From an uncultured Erythrobacter sp. (lineage in GTDB: Bacteria > Pseudomonadota > Alphaproteobacteria > Sphingomonadales > Sphingomonadaceae): 64,000 nucleotides of DNA. The stretch is from assembly GCF_947497915.1 (NCBI RefSeq), contig NZ_CANMIJ010000001.1, positions 1,609,611 to 1,673,610 on the forward strand, in the 5' to 3' direction. The translations under genes were made by a program, and so were the position numbers. Shown one piece after another: positions 44,901 to 52,548 of the stretch. The notes beneath the pieces were generated by a model that was not told the DNA's origin, ran no database searches, and saw nothing but the letters and a program-made list of their open reading frames with translations. The stretch's first letter is position 1; the number at the start of each line of letters is the position of its first letter.

Positions 44901-45037
44901 TGGCACAAAATGCCGCTGCCATCGCCAATCGGGAAACTGTCACGGGTGAGAACAGGCGAAGACTGAGCCGACAGGCCGGCGCCCACCACCACCGAAGCAC
45001 CAAGAGCTGTTAGGATTCCAAACGCAAATCGTCTCAC
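41897..45037 (-). CDS. Secreted TPR-CHAT caspase-like protease
   Basis: A 1046-residue protein with a Sec signal peptide (GILTALGASVVVGAGLSAQ), tetratricopeptide-type helices over roughly residues 190-560, a helical linker, and a C-terminal CHAT peptidase domain (about 730-1020). The catalytic dyad is visible: His871 in RVIHFATHGLV and Cys920 in LVILSACDTAGEA, followed by GLVRAFIGAGGRAVLASHW. CHAT proteases are caspase relatives whose activity is usually set by their TPR or partner domains; here the signal peptide places it in the periplasm or outside. The start is GTG 45037 with a G-rich ribosome site. The stop overlaps the transporter gene (ATGA). Processing of the exoprotein is an inference. 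Confidence 0.9.
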   Translation of the reverse strand: MRRFAFGILTALGASVVVGAGLSAQSSPVLTRDSFPIGDGSGILCQVQDRSVENPAKQTIFDRRWAVVCRDNPQPIAEVFAFKNYTPATEGKLRDMRRVTVTCPARVSGAVDGIASAQKAQCSVDDTQLGWSDIRVVSGGITYIAEGFSAFDDATVLALKSVVDNSIAEGRIDAASTSVSDPLSFARVQAESLKPQQALAEGYRRNLGGEYAEAAAYFETLQQRLEGNADSDINPGEFYVNRALQKSNLGEFSIATRLFEQANDLTAEDPITGRLQRNFEAIHLLNQGLVSQAIDRLGQTIEGRALGADVQDGTLAITLPLSERINQSQTGSSLLGIVDELKLTAGERAQIIDAQALQIRGTALRLNGDSAGALRDLVAAYRQAIEVRDGRVTSITRLRSQVLSDLALLAERDDREGDAESYLRNALALVQAQYPERRAVSAVEARLAAFLLRQGREGEAMALYGKVIDRAVGKRNAITGFANQLNPYYRTLAPRVGSDEASAEAFFKAAQVLVRPGVAETQAILARELSANSDEAARLFRQSIDLGRDIERSRIRFESLSKAQRTSATELELNELAVQIESLERAQLNTQVKLNDYPQYRVVAPPSLELADFRASLKPGEAYARLAMVGGDIFMFYADQGTSKAYRVDLEIEDLEYQVDVIRASISSYENGQYVTYPYEVREAHELYKSLFAPVAAELANVNHLIFEPDGAMLRMPVEILVADSASVDMYEARLDDNDADPFDLTGVNWLAKSMNVSTAVSAQAFVDSRKVERSNAAKQYLGMGENIPVGDALPIPASSTRGGAGLPIDLDCRWGTSLWNTPIDDAELVIASNLIGEAQSELITGAAFTDKQIIEKQDLDEFRVIHFATHGLVTPPDPNCPAKPALLTSFGTGESDGLLSFEEIFDLDLNADLVILSACDTAGEASIEATRAAGVATGGGTALDGLVRAFIGAGGRAVLASHWPAPDDYQATERLMSEMFRRGKTQNIGDALRQSQSILMNEADTSHPYYWAGFAVIGDAERPLLSGASGLANADTAPFQVEVGQ

Positions 45038-45075
45038 AAGAAAGTCCCCCCCAAAAGGACTGTACGCCGCGACTT

Positions 45076-45087
45076 TTCGCTAGCGAA
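45076..45087 (-). promoter_or_regulatory. Perfect palindrome upstream of the CHAT-TPS locus
   Basis: TTCGCTAGCGAA is a perfect 12-base palindrome 39 bases upstream of the GTG start of the protease gene, in a 205-base gap that should hold the promoter of the whole locus. A candidate operator; no regulator gene lies next to it, and short palindromes occur by chance. Confidence 0.4.
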
Positions 45088-45242
45088 TAGGTGTGCGACG
45101 CCTAGTTCTGTTGTGTCGTTGTTATGGGCGTCCTAGCGGGCAAGTCGAGTCGGTGATTGTAAAAAACCGCTCCATCCACCGCTTTGGTGCAAAATATACC
45201 GCTTTTCGCGCGTTTCAGCGGCCAAGCGTCCGCCTTGCAGGA

Positions 45243-45905
45243 CTATTCCCAACCCAGAAATGTAATCTGATCGTCCAGCGCAACTCGCTCGCGTTCGTAA
45301 TTGTTCAGCGGCGCATCCGGATCACGGTATCCAATCGCCATGCCGCAAAACAGCATATACCGATCATGGTCGAGGCCAAGGTGCTCGCGGATCACATTGG
45401 CGTAAAGCGCCATGTATTCCTGAAAACAGCAATCCAGCCCCTCTTCACGCAGCAACATGGCAATCGTCTGGAGCCACATGCCAGTGTCGGACCACTGCGC
45501 CTCTTTCATCAAGCGCGGGAAATAGGCGAACAGAACAACCGGCGCGTCGAAGCTGGTGGCGTTGCGCATCATCGCCTTCATCCGTCCCTCGCCATCATCG
45601 CGGGCGATGTTCATGGAGCCAAACATCCCTTTGGAAACGGCATTGAGGCGCTGTTTATACGCCTCCTCTTCACCCGGCGCGGTCCAGTCATATTCGGCCT
45701 GCTGCGGAGGTGTGGTCGTGATTTTGGCCTGCAAATCCGCAAGCGGCTGGCCCGTCAGAACGGCGGCCTCCCAAGGTTGATAATTGCACCCCGAAGGCGC
45801 CCAACGCGCCGTGTCCATAACGCGGCGGATCGTTTCGAGATCGACCGGTTGATCGAGAAATTCGCGCACAGAGCGGCGCGATGTGACGGCTTCGGTTACG
45901 TTCAT
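45243..45905 (-). CDS. Nitroreductase-family flavoprotein
   Basis: FMN-dependent NAD(P)H oxidoreductase of 220 residues. N-terminal SRRSVREFLDQPVDLETI and ARWAPSGCNYQPWEAAVL are FMN-contacting segments of the family; the C-terminal ML FCGMAIGYRDPDAPLNNY segment is also typical. Native substrate is unknown (nitroaromatics, quinones, flavins). Its start overlaps the stop of the preceding small membrane protein (ATGA) in the cobT cluster. Confidence 0.9.
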   Translation of the reverse strand: MNVTEAVTSRRSVREFLDQPVDLETIRRVMDTARWAPSGCNYQPWEAAVLTGQPLADLQAKITTTPPQQAEYDWTAPGEEEAYKQRLNAVSKGMFGSMNIARDDGEGRMKAMMRNATSFDAPVVLFAYFPRLMKEAQWSDTGMWLQTIAMLLREEGLDCCFQEYMALYANVIREHLGLDHDRYMLFCGMAIGYRDPDAPLNNYERERVALDDQITFLGWE

Positions 45906-46255
45906 GATGGTTCCTTTTGGACTTTATCGCGAAGTACAGAGCCCAAGGCCGATGCAACGCCTGCGGGTACTGAAAGGATGATCGAAAAGAAGAGCCCAAA
46001 CATCAGCCAAGGCGCACTTTCTGGAGCGAAAACGTACATTACTGGCAGCATGGTCAGTACGACCAGAGCGCCTATTGCCCACGCCCATTTCCGGCAAACG
46101 AAGCCGAGGCCGAAGCTGACCACGCACGCGAAAAGGTAGAAGAAAATGAAATAGACACTGTCCCACGGTTCAGCTGTGCCACCGGCAGCGTTGCTTAGAC
46201 TCCAAAGTGTCATTCCTAGAACGACAGCGACAACGGCAGACTGCCCAAATTTCAC
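45902..46255 (-). CDS. Four-helix membrane protein, unknown
   Basis: A 117-residue integral membrane protein with about four hydrophobic helices (residues 5-22, 32-52, 57-75, 82-105) and a short basic C-terminus. The GTG start at 46255 overlaps the cobT stop (GTGA) and its own stop overlaps the nitroreductase start (ATGA), so it is translated as part of this operon. No family recognised. Confidence 0.65.
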   Translation of the reverse strand: MKFGQSAVVAVVLGMTLWSLSNAAGGTAEPWDSVYFIFFYLFACVVSFGLGFVCRKWAWAIGALVVLTMLPVMYVFAPESAPWLMFGLFFSIILSVPAGVASALGSVLRDKVQKEPS

Positions 46256-48090
46256 CGACGCCCCTTGCCCTTCTCATCCTCAAACAGCTCCGCAAGCTGT
46301 TCCATGATCGTGCCGCCGAGTTGTTCGACGTCCATGATCGTCACCGCGCGGCGGTAATACCGTGTCACGTCGTGGCCGATGCCGATGGCGACGAGCTGGA
46401 CGGGGGAGACGTTTTCGATCCATTCGATCACGCCGCGCAAATGCGCTTCGAGATAGCCAGCCGAGTTCACGCTCAGGGTGCTGTCGTCCACCGGCGCGCC
46501 GTCTGAAATCACCATCAAAATGCGGCGTTCTTCGGGGCGGTAGATCAGACGGGAATGCGCCCACATCAACGCTTCGCCATCGATATTTTCCTTAAGCAGC
46601 CCTTCGCGCATCATCAGGCCGAGATTGCGGCGCGCGCGGCGCCATGGCTCATCAGCCTGTTTGTAAATAATGTGGCGTAAATCATTGAGACGGCCCGGGT
46701 TTTGTGGCTTGCCATCGGCCAACCACGCTTCACGGCTTTGCCCGCCTTTCCACGCGCGAGTGGTAAAACCAAGGATCTCGGTTTTGACCCCGCAACGCTC
46801 CAAAGTGCGCGCCAGAATATCCGCGCTGATCGCCGCCATGCTAATCGGGCGACCGCGCATGGAGCCGGAATTATCGATCAGCAGCGTGACGACCGTGTCT
46901 TTGAAATCAATGTCGCGCTCAACCTTGTATGTCAGCGCCGTGCCGGGCGACACGATCACACGCGATAGCCGCGCGGCGTCCAAAACACCCTCTTCCTGAT
47001 CGAAATCCCAACTGCGGTTTTGCTGCGCCATCAAACGGCGCTGCAAACGGTTGGCGAGGCGCGTTACGACGCCCTGCAAACCTGTCAGCTGGCTATCGAG
47101 ATAGGCGCGCAGGCGGTCTAACTCTTCGGCATCGCACAATTCAGGCGCTTCGATCTCTTCGTCAAAACGGTCGGTGAAAAATTCATAGCCAAGACCGTCA
47201 GGAATCTCTGTTTGCGGACGGTTTGGACGGGCCGGAGCGTTGGAGGCTTCGCCCTCTTCGCCCGGCTCGCCTTCCTGCATTTCTTCCTCGGCGGACATGT
47301 CGCTGTCCGCGTCGCCTTCGCCTTCACCCTCGGCCATTTCGCCAGCCATTTCGGCGCTCTGGGGATCGGCTTCGCCTTCCTGCTGATCATCGCTCGGCTG
47401 GTCTTCGTTTTGGCCGTCATCATCGTCGCCGTCGTCGCTGGCTTCGTCTTCGGGGTTTTCGGTTGGGCGGGTCAGATCAAGCTCGCGCAGCATATCAAGC
47501 GCGAGTTTCTGGAACCCTTCCTGATCGGCAAGAGCGTCGAACAAGTCTGGAAAGCTCTGCCCGATCTTTCCCTCAATCGCTCCGCGAACCAAGCCGACCC
47601 CCGCCTGAGCGCGCTGAGGAATGGCTTCGCCCATCAAACGCTCTCTCAGGATAAGCGACAAAGCGCTTTCCAGCGGAACCTCCGATGAATCCTGAGCGCG
47701 GAGGATATCGTCGCCGGACAGCCGCGTTTCCGTCGCCGCGACAAGGTTCGATTTGATCCCGTCAAACCGGTTTGCGCCCAGCGCTTCGTACCGCACCTGC
47801 TCGATCGCGTCATAGCATGCGCGCGCAATTGGCTCTGGCGGTGCATTGGTCGCATGCAGGCCCGCATTATGATGCCGCAATTTCAGCGCAAAGCTATCGG
47901 CAAAGCCGCGCGCTTCGGTGACTTGTTCAGGTGGCAGATCGCGGTCTGGCAGCGGCACGCGAAACCGATTGCCCGCCGCGCCCGGTACGTCCGCGCTCCA
48001 CGCGACTTCAACCTCGGCATCCTTCGCGATTGCCCGCGATGCGCCCGTCAAAGCCTGTTTAAAAGTGTCGAGAGGAGATTCTTCGGCCAT
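46252..48090 (-). CDS. cobT: Cobaltochelatase subunit CobT
   Basis: Subunit of the aerobic cobaltochelatase (CobN-CobS-CobT) that inserts Co2+ into hydrogenobyrinate diamide in B12 synthesis. 612 residues: N-terminal helical domain, a very acidic Asp/Glu/Gln-rich linker (about 215-300), and a C-terminal von Willebrand A domain whose metal site reads [11 protein letters not shown] (about 395). Usual partner cobS is not in view; the gene may lie in an incomplete or split B12 locus. Downstream neighbours are coupled by overlap. Confidence 0.93.
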   Translation of the reverse strand: MAEESPLDTFKQALTGASRAIAKDAEVEVAWSADVPGAAGNRFRVPLPDRDLPPEQVTEARGFADSFALKLRHHNAGLHATNAPPEPIARACYDAIEQVRYEALGANRFDGIKSNLVAATETRLSGDDILRAQDSSEVPLESALSLILRERLMGEAIPQRAQAGVGLVRGAIEGKIGQSFPDLFDALADQEGFQKLALDMLRELDLTRPTENPEDEASDDGDDDDGQNEDQPSDDQQEGEADPQSAEMAGEMAEGEGEGDADSDMSAEEEMQEGEPGEEGEASNAPARPNRPQTEIPDGLGYEFFTDRFDEEIEAPELCDAEELDRLRAYLDSQLTGLQGVVTRLANRLQRRLMAQQNRSWDFDQEEGVLDAARLSRVIVSPGTALTYKVERDIDFKDTVVTLLIDNSGSMRGRPISMAAISADILARTLERCGVKTEILGFTTRAWKGGQSREAWLADGKPQNPGRLNDLRHIIYKQADEPWRRARRNLGLMMREGLLKENIDGEALMWAHSRLIYRPEERRILMVISDGAPVDDSTLSVNSAGYLEAHLRGVIEWIENVSPVQLVAIGIGHDVTRYYRRAVTIMDVEQLGGTIMEQLAELFEDEKGKGRR

Positions 48091-48108
48091 TGGGTGGCAG
48101 ATAGGGAC

Positions 48109-48762
48109 TTACCCGATAGTTTGGCCAGTCTTTTCCCAATCCTTGAGAAATCCTTCGATGCCTTTGTCGGTCAGGACGTGTTTGAACAACGCGTGGATCA
48201 CCTTTGGCGGGGCTGTCATCACGTCTGCGCCGATCTTCGCGCTTTCCAGAACGTGGGTGACATGGCGCACACTGGCGACGAGAATTTCGGTGTCGAAGCC
48301 ATAATTGTCGTAGATCAGGCGGATGTCTTCGATCAGGTCCATCCCGTCAAAGCCGTTATCATCATGGCGGCCCACAAATGGCGAGATGAACGATGCCCCC
48401 GCTTTCGCAGCAAGCAAAGCCTGGTTGGCGGAAAAACAGAGCGTGACGTTGACCATGGTGCCATCGCTGGTGAGCGCTTTGCAGGTTTTGAGGCCATCGA
48501 CGGTCAGCGGCACTTTGATGCAGACATTGTCCGCGATTTTACGCAGGACCTCGGCCTCTTTCATCATTGTGGCGTGATCAAGAGCGACGACTTCGGCGCT
48601 GACGGGGCCGTCTGTCAGACCGCAAATCTCGCGGGTGACCTCCATGAAATCACGGCCCGACTTTGCGATCAGCGATGGATTGGTTGTCACCCCGTCCAAT
48701 AGGCCCGTTGCGGCCAGATCTTTGATCTCGTCAATTTCGGCTGTGTCGGCGAAGAATTTCAT
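48109..48762 (-). CDS. Transaldolase (small, fructose-6-phosphate aldolase type)
   Basis: A 217-residue enzyme of the short transaldolase/FSA family. Start [13 protein letters not shown] is characteristic, as are [14 protein letters not shown] and the Schiff-base lysine in [13 protein letters not shown] (about 86), then [14 protein letters not shown]. Start at ATG 48762; the frame from 48816 adds an unlikely extension. Works in the non-oxidative pentose phosphate route if a transaldolase. It is 18 bases upstream of cobT. Confidence 0.93.
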   Translation of the reverse strand: MKFFADTAEIDEIKDLAATGLLDGVTTNPSLIAKSGRDFMEVTREICGLTDGPVSAEVVALDHATMMKEAEVLRKIADNVCIKVPLTVDGLKTCKALTSDGTMVNVTLCFSANQALLAAKAGASFISPFVGRHDDNGFDGMDLIEDIRLIYDNYGFDTEILVASVRHVTHVLESAKIGADVMTAPPKVIHALFKHVLTDKGIEGFLKDWEKTGQTIG

Positions 48763-48921
48763 GGCGGTGTCGCTCCCGTAAGCTGTTGCGATTCGTTGAT
48801 GGATGGGATGGCACACAGGATTGCGACAGGCCAGAGACGCAAAGCGAGGAACCCACCGAAAGGTCGCAGGTTACTCATTCATATTGCGCAATACGCAATG
48901 AATGGGATCGATCGAAAAGAG

Positions 48922-49582
48922 ATGAAAATGCGAATTGTTTTGATGACCGGCGCACTGGTTGCTGGTCTTTCTTATGCGCCTGCAGCCTACGCGAACCAAT
49001 CGTTCGAGTTTTGGTTGAATCCTTCTGTCGGAACCGATCTGGACGAAAACACTGCCATCGAACTGGAAACTGCGCAGCGCTTGCGCAGCGAAAGAGACGG
49101 GAACGTGGACACCTATTTTGTCCGCCTTTGGGTCAAGCAGGCTATTTCGGAAGAACTCACGCTTGCAGGCTCGGTCGAGCGCCGCAAAAATGACGGTGGC
49201 TCCAATGAGTTGCGCTTAATACAGCAGCTTTCAGGGAAGCATGGGATCGTGCGTTCGCGCCTGAGGCTCGCGCAACGTTTTGTAGATGGCCGTGGTGGTC
49301 ACATGGGGCTACGACTGAGGCCTAGACTGGGCCTTTCAGTGCCTTTGGATAGCGATGGCAAGTGGGTAGCCGGAGCAGACGCCGAGCTGTTTTGGACGCT
49401 GCGCGACAAGCGTCGGCGGGGAAACGGGTATCACAGGTCTGCGCAACACCGCCGGGGTGAGCTATGAAATTGATGACAATCTCTCAGTAAGCATCGATTA
49501 TTTGAGGCAGCAGAATTTTGAAGCCAATGGGCCCGATGAGGTGGCGCATGCTCCCCTGATCGGAATTGAATTCGAATTCTGA
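48922..49582 (+). pseudogene. DUF2490-type outer-membrane protein, frameshifted
   Basis: From ATG 48922 the product has a signal peptide (MRIVLMTGALVAGLSYAPAA) and beta-barrel-like segments (FEFWLNPSVGTDLDENT, RLRLAQRFVDGRGGHMGLRL, ADAELFWTLRD). The frame then turns to RRRGNGYHRSAQ and stops at 49467. In the +1 frame the expected family C-terminus continues without a break: TGITGLRNTAGVSYEIDDN, IDYLRQQNFE and HAPLIGIEFEF, stopping at 49582. One extra base, or two missing, between about 49405 and 49425 (near GGCGGGGAAA) explains it. This could be a true inactivating mutation or an assembly error. The family role is unclear. Confidence 0.85.
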
Positions 49583-49588
49583 CTAGCG

Positions 49589-50293
49589 TCAGATACCTGC
49601 GCCCACCCCAAATACTCCGATCAAAACCGGGTCGCCGGTCGCTTGTGGGTCAGATCGGATCGCGGCTTCCTCTGTCCCGATTTCGTTCCAGATCGCATCG
49701 TCGATATTGCCCGCAAGCCGTCCCGCGATGCCGCTCACATCGGCGCCCGTTGTGGCATCGATCAATTGCCCGACCAGCGGATCGGATGCGATACGGATTG
49801 CATCGCCCAATTCCGGCACAATCGTGTCGATCAAGCGCCCGCCGAGCTCGCCGCGCAAAGCCTGAGTCGCAGCTTTCGGCCCGCCGCGAACCAGTTCCAC
49901 TGCATTGCGCAGCCCAATGGCTCGCACGGCCTCCGTCACAACCGGCGCGGCACGATAGGAGCCTTCTATCGCGATATCGGCGAACGCGTCTTCAATGCGA
50001 TTTTTGAACAGGGTCGAGGTGAGAATCCGGGACAGCACATCGCCGCGCGTGCCCAGCAAATTGCTCAGCCCCAAACGGGCAACTTGATCGTCCCAATATC
50101 CGTCCGGCGATGTCAGCCGCGCAAACGCGCGCTCACTCGATAGCAGCAGTAAACGGCGCACCGCTTCGGTCAGGCTGAACCCTGGCAGCGTCGAACAGGC
50201 AGGCAGCGTCAACAGCGCCGCAGCCCCTGCACTGCCCTTCAAAATTGCCCGGCGGCCCAACATCTTTTGATCAAGCCCGTTCATATCCATCAT
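49589..50293 (-). CDS. DUF4197 family lipoprotein-like protein
   Basis: A 234-residue exported protein of the DUF4197 family, function unknown. It opens with MMDMNG..RRAILKGSAGAAALLTLPACSTLPG, a Tat-like RR segment leading to a lipobox-type LPAC. The rest is helical with the family's VARLGLSNLLGTRGDVLSRI-like core. I take the start at ATG 50293, with AAGGA five bases upstream, over the frame from 50371. Divergent from priA, with 49 bases between starts. Confidence 0.78.
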   Translation of the reverse strand: MMDMNGLDQKMLGRRAILKGSAGAAALLTLPACSTLPGFSLTEAVRRLLLLSSERAFARLTSPDGYWDDQVARLGLSNLLGTRGDVLSRILTSTLFKNRIEDAFADIAIEGSYRAAPVVTEAVRAIGLRNAVELVRGGPKAATQALRGELGGRLIDTIVPELGDAIRIASDPLVGQLIDATTGADVSGIAGRLAGNIDDAIWNEIGTEEAAIRSDPQATGDPVLIGVFGVGAGI

Positions 50294-50342
50294 CTCGTTC
50301 CTTGTCGTTTGCCCCGCTTGCCCCCCATATTGGCAGGCACAC

Positions 50343-52508
50343 ATGAACCGCGTCCGTCTCCTCGTCCTCAATGCCGCGCTTGGCTCGCTGGATTACAGCG
50401 TGCCCGCTGGCATGGACGTGGAAGCTGGCAGCATTGTGATCGCCCCGCTCGGCCCGCGCAAGGTCACTGGTATTGTTTGGGATGAAGGCAGGCTGCCCGG
50501 CGCAGATTTCGACCTCAGCAAACTCCGCCCCATTCTCGAAGTAGTCGATGTACCGCCCTTATCCGAACCATTGCGGCGATTGATCGAATGGACCGCCGAT
50601 TATTACTGCGCCGCTCTGGCCAGTGTCGCGCGCATGGTTTTGTCGAGCGGCGGCGCGTTGGGCGGGCCGACTACGACGACAGAATACCGTCTGAGCGGCG
50701 GCACCCCCGAGCGCATGACGCCGCAGCGCGCTGCAGCGATCGACGCGCTTGAAGGCGAACAGGGCATCATCCGTGAGCTGGCCAGTATCGCTGGAGTATC
50801 CGAAGGAGTGCTGCGCGGCCTTGTCAATCAAGGTGTGATTGAACCTGTCACCGTCGCAATCGACCGCCCTTATCCTCCGGCCGATCCCGATTTCCATCAG
50901 CCTGCTTTGTCAGACGATCAGTTGGACGTGGCCAAGCGGATGGTGAAAGCGGTTGAGGCGAAAGCCTATGCGCCGATACTGCTCGACGGGGTGACGGGAT
51001 CGGGCAAGACCGAAACCTATTTTGAACCCGTCGCCGAAGCGATCCGGCTCGGTCGGCAAGTGCTCGTATTACTCCCTGAGATAGCTCTGACGGAGAACTT
51101 TCTCGTCCGCTTCGAACAGCGTTTCGGCAGCGCTCCGGTCCTGTGGCACTCATCGCTCAAATCAACTGAGCGCAGGCGGGCGTGGCGGGCGATTTCTCAA
51201 GGCACCGCGCAGGTCATCGTTGGCGCGCGCTCGGCCCTGTTCCTCCCCTACGCAAATCTCGGCCTGATCGTTGTCGATGAGGCGCATGAAGTCAGCTTTA
51301 AGCAGGATGACGGCGTTCGGTATAATGCCCGCGATGTCTCGGTAATGCGCGCCCGTTTTGAGAGCATTCCTGTGATCCTAGCGAGCGCGACCCCTGCTTT
51401 GGAGAGCCTCCACATGGCCTCCACAGGAACATACGAATTGATGGAATTGCCCAGCCGGTTTGGCGGCGCGCGATTGCCGGACATCAAGCTGGTCAATCTG
51501 ACCGAGGAAAAGCCCGCCAATGGCAGGTGGCTTTCCGTGCCAATAATCAACGCACTGGAAGATCGGCTGACGAAAGGCGAGCAATCGCTGCTGTTCCTGA
51601 ACCGGCGCGGATATGCACCGCTGACGCTTTGCCGCAATTGCGGGCACCGTTTCCAATGCCCCAATTGCAGCGCATGGCTCGTCGAGCACCGCCTGTCCGC
51701 ACGCCTCGCCTGTCACCACTGTGCGCTTGAGACCAAGGTTCCAGATGAATGTCCCGATTGCGGCGAAAGCGATTGCTTGGTCGCGTGCGGCCCGGGAGTG
51801 GAGCGCATCGCAGATGAAGTCGGCGAGCTGTTCCCCGAAGCCCGCGTCGCTGTCGCCACGTCAGACACGCTCGGCAATCCAGAACGTGCCGCCGAATTTA
51901 TCGCGCAGGCCGAGGCAAAGGCGATCGACGTAATCGTGGGCACACAGCTCGTCACAAAGGGTTTTCACTTCCCGGAGCTAACTCTGGTCGGCGTGGTCGA
52001 TGCCGACCTAGGGCTGGAAGGCGGAGATTTGCGCGCGGCAGAGCGCACGTATCAGCAAGTCGCACAGGTCGCAGGCCGCGCGGGCCGCGGTGCCAAACCC
52101 GGCGAAGTTTTGATCCAGACGCGCCATCCCGATGCACCTGTAATCGTGGCTCTCGCCAATGGAGATCGCGACGCGTTCTACGCTGCCGAAACGGAATCGC
52201 GCCGAGATGCCAGTGCACCGCCCTTTGGCCGCTGGGCTGCCATCATCTTATCGAGCGAGGATGAAAAAGAGGCGCGCGCCGCTTCGATCAGCCTCGGCGA
52301 CACCCGCCCAAACCGCGATGATCTCTATATCTTAGGCCCCGCGCCTGCGCCGCTCGCACTGCTTCGAGGGCGATACCGTTACCGTTTCCTCGTCAATGCT
52401 CGCCGAAGCGCGAACTTGCAGCAGACTTTGCGCGAATGGCTGGACGCACACCACTTCCCACCGGGCGTGCGCGTAGGCGTGGACATCGATCCTTACAGCT
52501 TCGTTTGA
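50343..52508 (+). CDS. priA: Primosomal protein N' (PriA helicase)
   Basis: 3'-5' helicase that restarts stalled replication forks. 721 residues: N-terminal 3'-DNA-binding domain, Walker A LLDGVTGSGKTETYFEP (about 217-225), DEAH box VVDEAHEVSFKQ (about 312), the zinc-binding insert with paired cysteines (CRNCGHRFQCPNC, CHHC, CPDCGESDC at about 430-482) and helicase motifs QVAGRAGRGAKPG near residue 575. Full-length. Firm assignment. Confidence 0.97.
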   Translation: MNRVRLLVLNAALGSLDYSVPAGMDVEAGSIVIAPLGPRKVTGIVWDEGRLPGADFDLSKLRPILEVVDVPPLSEPLRRLIEWTADYYCAALASVARMVLSSGGALGGPTTTTEYRLSGGTPERMTPQRAAAIDALEGEQGIIRELASIAGVSEGVLRGLVNQGVIEPVTVAIDRPYPPADPDFHQPALSDDQLDVAKRMVKAVEAKAYAPILLDGVTGSGKTETYFEPVAEAIRLGRQVLVLLPEIALTENFLVRFEQRFGSAPVLWHSSLKSTERRRAWRAISQGTAQVIVGARSALFLPYANLGLIVVDEAHEVSFKQDDGVRYNARDVSVMRARFESIPVILASATPALESLHMASTGTYELMELPSRFGGARLPDIKLVNLTEEKPANGRWLSVPIINALEDRLTKGEQSLLFLNRRGYAPLTLCRNCGHRFQCPNCSAWLVEHRLSARLACHHCALETKVPDECPDCGESDCLVACGPGVERIADEVGELFPEARVAVATSDTLGNPERAAEFIAQAEAKAIDVIVGTQLVTKGFHFPELTLVGVVDADLGLEGGDLRAAERTYQQVAQVAGRAGRGAKPGEVLIQTRHPDAPVIVALANGDRDAFYAAETESRRDASAPPFGRWAAIILSSEDEKEARAASISLGDTRPNRDDLYILGPAPAPLALLRGRYRYRFLVNARRSANLQQTLREWLDAHHFPPGVRVGVDIDPYSFV

Positions 52509-52548
52509 GGCTACTTGGCAAAGCGTGCTGCGCTGCTAGTCTGCGTTG

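Noticed and set aside
28601..45037. The CHAT locus as a CRISPR-linked or gasdermin-linked immune system
   Set aside because: No CRISPR repeats, Cas/gRAMP or gasdermin-like gene is in the window, and the CHAT protein has a secretion signal; the neighbours are a transporter and its exoprotein.
48796..48921. Longer N-terminus for the DUF2490 gene from 48796
   Set aside because: The extra 42 codons overlap the divergent transaldolase promoter region and would place the signal peptide internally; ATG 48922 gives a normal one.
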